Below are positions 58,978 through 64,000 of a stretch of 64,000 bases of DNA, one piece after another. The notes beneath the pieces were generated by a model. That model did no database searches. It saw nothing but the letters and a program-made list of their open reading frames with translations, and was not told the origin of the DNA. A program made the position numbers and the translations under genes. This DNA comes from Ilyomonas sp963847085 (lineage in GTDB: Bacteria; Bacteroidota; Bacteroidia; Chitinophagales; Chitinophagaceae), in NCBI GenBank assembly GCA_963847085.1, contig CAWJYO010000002.1, forward strand, positions 62,001 through 126,000. The letters are read 5' to 3'. Position 1 is the stretch's first letter. Every line of letters starts with the position of its first letter.

Positions 58978-59361
58978 TTATAATAATGAAAACAAGGCAC
59001 ATTGCCTTGCTTCAGTAAGGGCAAGTTCCCAACCTTTTAGAAGAATGGTATTACCTGTTGCAAAGTCTTGTTTTATTTTTTCGTTTAAGTATTGATGAAT
59101 GTCTTTTTCATCATTTGAATTTGCCATTGCATCATTGCCGGCAAGCAGTTGAAGTAATGTTTTATCATTATCTTCTTTAGGTGTTTTTGTAAGATAAGCT
59201 TGCCCAACTTCTCCAATCATTTCCTTATCAAACAAGCGCGATAAAAAAACGGGTTGGGACGATGCGCGCCGTGATGCAGAAGGACTACAAGATTGCAATA
59301 AAGGAAAACAAATGGCAGCCGTTGCAAAGGCAGACAATTGAATGAATTCTTTTCGCTTCAT
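58978..59361 (-). CDS. Gluconate 2-dehydrogenase subunit 3-like protein
   Basis: 127 residues from the ATG at 59361 (MKRKEFIQLSAFATAAICFP). The N-terminus has a hydrophobic stretch and LLQSCSPS, giving a possible lipoprotein Cys at about 25; the usual twin Arg is replaced by KRK. The mature part (EMIGEVGQAYLTKTP; DIHQYLNEKIKQDFATGNTILLKGW; LALTEARQCALFSLL) matches subunit-3-type partners of GMC oxidoreductases. It is the first gene of a two-gene operon with that enzyme. A TATAACTTTTG promoter-like sequence lies just upstream. Confidence 0.8.
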   Translation of the reverse strand: MKRKEFIQLSAFATAAICFPLLQSCSPSASRRASSQPVFLSRLFDKEMIGEVGQAYLTKTPKEDNDKTLLQLLAGNDAMANSNDEKDIHQYLNEKIKQDFATGNTILLKGWELALTEARQCALFSLL

Positions 59362-59380
59362 AGGCAACAAAAGTTATATT

Positions 59381-59506
59381 CTACTGAGTAAATGCAATAA
59401 CTAAAAGCCAATTTTTATCTGCTGGTACTTCGAGCTCAACTCCATTAGAAGTTGCATTAGACTTTATATTTCCACTATAATGATTGTCTATTCGATAAAG
59501 GTCGGT
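59381..59506 (-). pseudogene. C-terminal remnant of a truncated gene
   Basis: 41 codons open from just after a TGA to the TAG at 59381-59383: TDLYRIDNHYSGNIKSNATS...VPADKNWLLVIAFTQ. The ending reads like a small secreted beta-domain. No start codon or upstream part exists; the frame begins right beside the attC-like element at 59516. I infer the 5' part was lost or displaced when the cassette arrived. Confidence 0.4.
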
Positions 59507-59515
59507 TCAAATGGC

Positions 59516-59594
59516 GTCCAACGTTCAAGGCTTTGGCGATGGGCTGGAATTCATTGCTTGTCAAGCCCGGAACCAAAGCTGAAAATCGTTACTG
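59516..59594 (-). other. attC-like imperfect palindrome
   Basis: Nested pairing: AACG (59520-59523) with CGTT (59587-59590), TTCA with TGAA (59580-59583), GCTTTGG (59530-59536) with CCAAAGC (59573-59579), unpaired CGAT/GGAA, then GGGCT (59541-59545) with AGCCC (59564-59568) and an 18-nt loop. Two extra bases (AG) occur on one side only. Read on the minus strand it ends in GTTGGAC, an exact GTTRRRY core site. This order of paired boxes, central spacer and extrahelical bases is that of integron attC sites. It begins 17 nt after the stop of the cassette gene. Confidence 0.5.
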
Positions 59595-59610
59595 AAGATG
59601 AAGATAACAA

Positions 59611-60394
59611 CTAATAGCTAAATTTATAACGTCGAGCTGGAACTATTGCTGATATTGATTTGTAGCCGATTGTTATTCCGTCAGCCAGCCTATTACCAAA
59701 CCTATTGTTGCCTGTAGTACTATTATTTGTCGCTTCTCGTATTTCCCAAAAAAACAACATCTTTTACATTTTTGTAAGGTTCAAAACTTACGCCCATTTT
59801 TTTATGCAAAACAAAAGTTGTCGGTAATTCTGGTTCACCTTCTTTATGACGTTTCTTAAGAGTGAATTTTAAAGTTTGCATTTCTCGATAATGTAAAATG
59901 TCATACTCTGCTCGTAAGTATGTATCAATCTTATAATCTTCAAAAGCAAAATCTAATCGGTCAACAATATATAATGTTCCTTTATAAATTCGATTTTCTT
60001 CTGGTTTAAAAGGATGCCTTGCTTTATCTCTATAAATTTCAAAATCTAATTTTCCTAAAAAAGTATGTACTCCGTCTCTAACATTTTTAAAGAAAAGCCT
60101 ATCATTTTCAATTTCGGTTTTTGTTTCGCCAAAATCAAATTCTCCTTTGAAGTAACCTTTGTCATCTGTGTCACGAATATTCATTATTATGCCTGAGTTC
60201 AAACCTTTCTTATCGTCAAGCTTACTTATTGGCTCGGTAAATCCTGCATAAATACCATCAACTTGGTCAAAATAATTTTTTGACAAAGTCTGTCTTTGCG
60301 AATAGTAAAACCAAAATAACAATATGATTGGCGTCGCAATGCTAATAGCAGAACTGAAATCTTCTAACGTCCAACTTTGAAAGCATAATATCAT
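59611..60394 (-). CDS. Accessory membrane-anchored protein of unknown function (cassette gene)
   Basis: About 260 residues. An N-terminal membrane helix (ISIATPIILLFWFYYSQ) is followed by an AT-rich-coded soluble domain (FDQVDGIYAGFTEPIS; NIRDTDDKGYFKGEFDFGETKTEIENDR; DRLDFAFEDYKIDTYLRAEYD). The frame is open to 59723. One T fewer in the T7 run at about 59750 extends it to a TAG at 59611 (FWEIREATNNSTTGNNRFGN...YKFSY). Codon use differs from neighbours (many ATA, TTA, AGA). I know no family. It is flanked by attC-like elements, which suggests a mobile cassette. Confidence 0.6.
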
Positions 60395-60422
60395 AAGTCC
60401 TTTAGAATTTAAAGCTGTCGAA
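60369..60422 (-). other. Second, shorter attC-like palindrome
   Basis: ACTTTGAAAGC (60374-60384) mirrors GCTGTCGAAGT (60412-60422) at 9 of 11 positions. The minus strand again ends in GTTGGAC (60375-60369). The 16 nt ending there match the end of the 59516 element at 13 of 16 positions. It overlaps the 5' end of the cassette ORF, so the true start of that ORF may lie further in. Confidence 0.35.
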
Positions 60423-60712
60423 GTATTGCCGGCAACTCAAATATATACGAAAGTCTCACCCCTTACAAACTTTCGCTTTTATTGCCTAATTAGTTTAGAA
60501 TTAATTGAAATATAAAAAGAATACACACGCTAAAACTTTCGCAAATACAATTTTCTTTCAACATACACTTTGCTTACAGTCAAACAACATTCTGTCGAGA
60601 GAAAAAAACATTATTCGCAGTTCTTCAATTGCAAATAAAACTGTTTCTAATCAAGCGATTTCCATAACATGGTATAGTTTTTATACAAAAACAAAAGTAT
60701 AAACACAGTATT
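60423..60712. other. Intergenic region with small inverted repeat
   Basis: AT-rich, with no gene recognised. TTTATAC (60680-60686) and GTATAAA (60697-60703) form a 7-bp inverted repeat with 10-nt spacer, 9 nt before the ATG at 60713. It could be an operator or an mRNA hairpin near the start. Confidence 0.4.
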
Positions 60713-60967
60713 ATGGACAAGAAAATTGAGGACAAGAGTTCCACCGAAAATAAAAGCATTACCGGGCAAGATCCTGATCGTTACGAACAAGGTTACGGCA
60801 GCTTTAACGAAAATGATTTTGATAAAAACAACACAGATCGCGGCAAAACAAGCGGCAATGCGGACACCGAAGATGCTGATAAAGCCAACATAAAAGAGGG
60901 CATGAACGAAGACAAAAGCACGATTAGCAACACATCTTCTCCATCAGGAGACGAAGAGAAAAAGTAG
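60713..60967 (+). CDS. Small acidic disordered protein
   Basis: 84 residues, very rich in Asp, Glu, Lys, Asn and Ser with no hydrophobic core (DKKIEDKSSTENKSITGQDP; NENDFDKNNTDRGKTSGN). It looks intrinsically disordered and hydrophilin-like, possibly stress-related. Coding is supported by an ordinary ATG, no frameshift and a protein-like bias for charged residues. No known family. Confidence 0.55.
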   Translation: MDKKIEDKSSTENKSITGQDPDRYEQGYGSFNENDFDKNNTDRGKTSGNADTEDADKANIKEGMNEDKSTISNTSSPSGDEEKK

Positions 60968-60979
60968 GCAAAAACAAAT

Positions 60980-61720
60980 TCATGTTTTTCTGCCATCTTC
61001 AAACAACCACCAAAAACGTTTGCGCGGTACAATTTTGTAATTGGTAGTAATGTATGTGTAAATGTGTTGCATCGCTTCATCAATGTCGTCGGTTAGCAAT
61101 ACAAGGTTCATATCTTCCGGCGAGATGGTGCCACGCTTTGCCATGTCGGCAATGGCTTCCATCAATTCTTTATAATATTCTTTTCCATACAACACAATAG
61201 GAAATTGTGTAAGCGTTTTGGTTTGAATCAATGTTATCGTTTCAAAAAATTCATCCATTGTTCCAAAGCCGCCTGGCAGAATGATGAAGGCATAAGAATA
61301 TTTAATGAGCAAGGTTTTGCGGATGAAAAAATAATCAAACGTTACCGATTTGTGCAGGTACGGGTTTTCTTTCTGCTCATGCGGAAGTACAATGTTGCAA
61401 CCAATGCTCGTGCCACCGTTCTCAAAAGCACCCCGATTGGCAGCTTCCATAATGCCGGGACCGCCGCCCGTCATGGTGCTGAAACCTAAGCTGGCTATGC
61501 GTTTGCCAAATTCACGTGCGGCTTTATAATAAGCATCGTTTTCGCTAAACCGTGCCGAACCAAACACAGTGATGCAAGGGTTTTCAAAATGCAGTTTGCG
61601 AATGCCGTGAAAAAATTGCCATACTACTTTCAACAAAAAAACAGCTTCATAACCGCGGCTGTGCGGACCATCTAAATACACATGTTCTTTGGCAGGAATA
61701 ATCCGTTCTGATTCTTTCAT
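60980..61720 (-). CDS. LOG family protein (TIGR00730, lysine decarboxylase-like)
   Basis: 246 residues. Rossmann fold with ITVFGSARFSENDAYYKAAREFGKRIA, STMTGGGPGIMEAANRGAFENGG, and the family signature PGGFGTMDEFFETITLIQT. LOG proteins release free bases from nucleoside 5'-monophosphates (cytokinin-type phosphoribohydrolase); the larger bacterial members may be nucleotidases. A TTTGTTTTTGC copy is placed in sense directly after the stop. Convergent with the acidic protein gene. Confidence 0.92.
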   Translation of the reverse strand: MKESERIIPAKEHVYLDGPHSRGYEAVFLLKVVWQFFHGIRKLHFENPCITVFGSARFSENDAYYKAAREFGKRIASLGFSTMTGGGPGIMEAANRGAFENGGTSIGCNIVLPHEQKENPYLHKSVTFDYFFIRKTLLIKYSYAFIILPGGFGTMDEFFETITLIQTKTLTQFPIVLYGKEYYKELMEAIADMAKRGTISPEDMNLVLLTDDIDEAMQHIYTYITTNYKIVPRKRFWWLFEDGRKT

Positions 61721-61774
61721 ATTTCCTTACAATGTTAGAAAGGAAAAAGTAAAAGCTGATTATTTTGAACCACA

Positions 61775-61862
61775 AACTCCCCAAAGTAAAAAAGTATACA
61801 CGAAGTACTTTTTTATTGTTCTTCGTGATACTTTGTGTACTCTGTGTCTTAGTGATTCAAAT
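61775..61862. repeat. Degenerate inverted repeat of 'CACAAAGTATCACGAAG' words
   Basis: The left side (ACCACAAACTCC...AAAGTA...ACACGAAG) and right side (CTTCGTGATACTTTGTGTAC, then CTGTGTCTTAGTGATTCAA) are imperfect inverted copies around an AT-rich centre. It lies between the DUF1810 gene stop and the LOG gene start. Same word family as 8422-8490 and 37861-37931. Confidence 0.65.
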
Positions 61863-61869
61863 ATTAATT

Positions 61870-62301
61870 CTAACCTTGTTGCTTGAGAATCCGCAATGTG
61901 CTTTCATCTTTCTTTCCATTAAAGAACTTTTGTAATACCGCTTCAAAAACAGGACTGGTATTGGGCAACGATGCAAACAAAGTAGCGCAGGATTTTAGCT
62001 TTACATCATCAGGGCTTCCGAAAATGCTGTGCGCATTGTTGGTGGGAAGAGAAAGCAATGCATTGCAAATTGTTATAAGCCTTTCGCCGAGCACCGGATG
62101 TTGTAAAAAAGCTTCGGCTTCTTCGCCATTTTTGATAGAATAATATCGGGATGTTTCGCTAAAGCCTAAGCCATTAATCTGTGGAAATATATACCACATC
62201 CAATGACTTCTTTTTCGTCCGTTTTTAATTTCTGATAACGCTGTTTCGTAATCTCTGTGTTGCGCGTCTATAAAGCGTTTGAGGTTATAAGCATCATTCA
62301 T
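61870..62301 (-). CDS. DUF1810 family protein
   Basis: 143 residues from the ATG at 62301 (MNDAYNLKRFIDAQHRDYETALSEIKNGRKRSHWMWYIFPQI). RSHWMWYIFPQ is the DUF1810 hallmark, followed by LGFSETSRYYSI, and the C-terminus has DDVKLKSCATLFASL and VFEAVLQKFFNGKKDESTLRIL. The fold is helical and the function unknown. It follows the CocE-type gene on the same strand, separated by a small palindrome of the 11-mer motif. Confidence 0.92.
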   Translation of the reverse strand: MNDAYNLKRFIDAQHRDYETALSEIKNGRKRSHWMWYIFPQINGLGFSETSRYYSIKNGEEAEAFLQHPVLGERLITICNALLSLPTNNAHSIFGSPDDVKLKSCATLFASLPNTSPVFEAVLQKFFNGKKDESTLRILKQQG

Positions 62302-62318
62302 AAAAAAGAAATTTTTGA

Positions 62319-62344
62319 GCAAAAACAAAGTCTTTTGTTTTTGC
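62319..62344. repeat. Palindrome of two TTTGTTTTTGC copies
   Basis: GCAAAAACAAA (62319-62329) and TTTGTTTTTGC (62334-62344) face each other with a 4-nt spacer. This is the only place where two copies of the dispersed motif form a hairpin. It is located after the stop of the CocE-type gene and before DUF1810. Confidence 0.85.
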
Positions 62345-62345
62345 C

Positions 62346-64000
62346 TTATTTTTCATTCAGCACACCAACCTGGATATGCGATGGATGCGCTTCGTCATGC
62401 AAAAAGGTGATGGTGGCTTTTTTAAAATCGCCATCTTTTGCATCGGGAATGCTAATGAATTGTTGCGGATTTCTGTCCACCAACGGAAACCAACTGCTTT
62501 GGATTTGCACCATTATTTTATGGCCTTTCAGAAACGTATGCGCTACATCATTCAACTGAAATTTTACTTCAGTGGGTTCATTGACAACAAATGGTTCGGG
62601 CTTTTCAAAACTGTTTCTAAACTTACCACGCAGCACTTCTGCACGCACCAATTGTTGTGTGTTGTCGTTGGGTAACACATCAATTAGTTTTACAACAAAA
62701 TCGGCATCCGTGGTGTTTAGCTTTACAAACAAATCAGCAGTAAGCGGTCCTAACAACGTTATATCATTTTGCAAAGCATCGCTTTGGTAAAACAATACAT
62801 CGCTTCGTTTCGACGCAAATGTTTGGTCGGCAGCCATAGTATTCATTTATTCGGTCACTGCTTTTTTTATCAATGTAAGGAACAGGATTCGATGGGTCGG
62901 AAATATAACTATCACTGCCTTCAACCTTTTGTTTTTGCAACAATAATTGATGATTGTTATTAAGCCACCAAACCATTGGTTGCAGGGCTTTTGGCGGATA
63001 AGTAGCAAAGCGTTTTCCATTGGTTGCTGCCAGTAATAAAAAGCGTTGCTTCACCTGCATCAAAGTTGTTTTTGCCCTTTAAATAATGATTGAAAAAATC
63101 GAACTCCAGCTGCTGAAACTTCGGGTTTAAATCCTGCCCGAAATCAAGCCCGGCAAAGCTTTTCCAACTGCTTCTTTCCCAGGCGCCATGCGTCCAGGGA
63201 GCCATCACCAAACGGTTATCATTTGTTTGGTTTTGCTGTTCAATGGCTTTGTACGTGTTGAGTGCGCCAAACATATCTTCGGCATCAAACCAGCCACCCA
63301 CAACAAGTGTGGCAGGCTTTGTATTGTGTAGATGCGGACGGATGTTTCTGGCCTGCCAGTACGCATCTTTGGTATTGTGTTCCAGATACTCGTTCCATAT
63401 TTTGGCGCGGTTATGAAAATACAAATCGTTGAAGTTGTGTAAGGCTCCTGTTTTCAAATAAAAATCATACACATCATCAATTTTGATACTGTCGTTCAAC
63501 GGCGGATCCTGCTGACGAGGTGCCGTTCTTGGCGCATCAAAAAAGTTTTCAAAAGAAAAATTATCCATTAAAAAAAACGCACCGCGATGATAAGCATCAT
63601 CACCTTCAAACTCATCAGTAACGGGCGCTTGCGGCGACACGGCCTTAATAGCAGGATGCGCATTAGGCAGAGAAGCGGTGGCATAAAAACCCGGGTACGA
63701 AATGCCCCAAATGCCAACGTTTCCATTGTTGTGGCCGATGTTTTTTAACAGCCAGTCAACCGTATCATAGGTGTCGCTACTTTCATCAACATTCGTGTTG
63801 TCTTTCTTATTATCAATGGCTGGGGTCATTTCGTGAAACTGTCCTTCACTATTATGTCTGCCACGAACATCCTGGTAAACGAAAATGTATTTCTCGGAAA
63901 CAAAAAGCGGGTTTGGTCCGAGCCTTCCGGGATAATTATTTTCACCATAAGGCGCAACAGAATAGGGAGTTCTTTCCATCATAAACGGATATTGCTGCGA
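62346..64000 (-). CDS. CocE/NonD family hydrolase, N-terminus outside the window, frameshifted
   Basis: About 550 residues present; reading continues beyond 64000. Alpha/beta-hydrolase core: MMERTPYSVAPYG, FVYQDVRGRHNSEGQF, the nucleophile elbow GIWGISYPGFYA (Ser), YDTVDWLL, LVVGGWFDAEDMFGALNTY (Asp) and PWTHGAWER (His). Indels near 63060, 62950 and 62830 lead into the C-terminal jelly-roll (DITLLGPLTADLFVKLNTTDADFVVKLIDVLP; RNPQQFISIPDA). The family includes cocaine esterase, X-Pro dipeptidyl peptidase and glutaryl-7-ACA acylase. Members in Bacteroidota are usually secreted peptidases. Confidence 0.9.

Noticed and set aside
59495..59525. tRNA T-arm (GGTTCAAAT)
   Set aside because: No cloverleaf can be formed around it; it belongs to the attC-like region.

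Overview
The window comes from a Bacteroidota chromosome, most likely family Chitinophagaceae or a close relative. The evidence is moderate GC content, many proteins with Bacteroidota-restricted domains (DUF6427-like, DUF4290, DUF5686 with a carboxypeptidase-regulatory N-terminus, DUF3857/transglutaminase, TolB-like barrel proteins), -7 boxes of the TAnnTTTG type, near absence of Shine-Dalgarno sequences, and paired intergenic short-word repeats of a kind seen in this phylum. I see no tRNA, rRNA, CRISPR array, transposase or phage gene.

Layout. 0-5 kb: a minus-strand operon of a secreted protein, a membrane protein and purQ, then a PH-like membrane protein and the queuosine-precursor transporter. 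5-11 kb: aconitase, PspC, two convergent DinB-like genes, a WYL regulator, a TMEM220-like protein and a lipoprotein. 11-20 kb: alaS (with an unusual AT-rich internal insertion), an M23 peptidase, RNase Y, a Nudix hydrolase, murA and a DUF4290 gene. 20-28 kb: metallo-beta-lactamase (MBL) hydrolase, gapA, a broken DUF433/DUF5615 pair, pgk, alpha-L-rhamnosidase and a truncated sensor. 28-34 kb: lemA with two TPM-domain genes, secA and a class II cyclic-nucleotide phosphodiesterase. 34.9-35.3 kb: a candidate structured non-coding RNA with its own promoter, long-range closing helix and terminator. 35-43 kb: mutS2-like, dnaG, a DUF5686 outer-membrane protein and queG. 43.7-49.7 kb: three tandem DUF3857 paralogues, two with a lost catalytic triad. 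49.8-59.4 kb: TolB-like barrel protein, MBL hydrolase, small porin-like protein, GH13 glucosidase, YbjQ family and a GMC oxidoreductase with its small subunit. 59.4-60.4 kb: an accessory cassette flanked by two attC-like imperfect palindromes. 60.7-64 kb: acidic small protein, LOG family, DUF1810 and a CocE/NonD-type hydrolase cut by the window end.

Many genes, including essential ones (alaS, secA, dnaG, rny), are split by single-base indels. Re-phasing restores conserved protein each time, so I treat these as assembly or sequencing errors and annotate full-length genes. Two lesions are different in kind: a TAG in place of a probable Trp codon in the DUF5615 toxin, and the loss of the kinase half of a sensor.

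Most noteworthy: the candidate ncRNA; the cassette with attC-like ends; the 11-mer TTTGTTTTTGC, strongly over-represented and repeatedly placed in sense just after stop codons; the alaS insertion; and the two pseudo-transglutaminases next to an intact paralogue.
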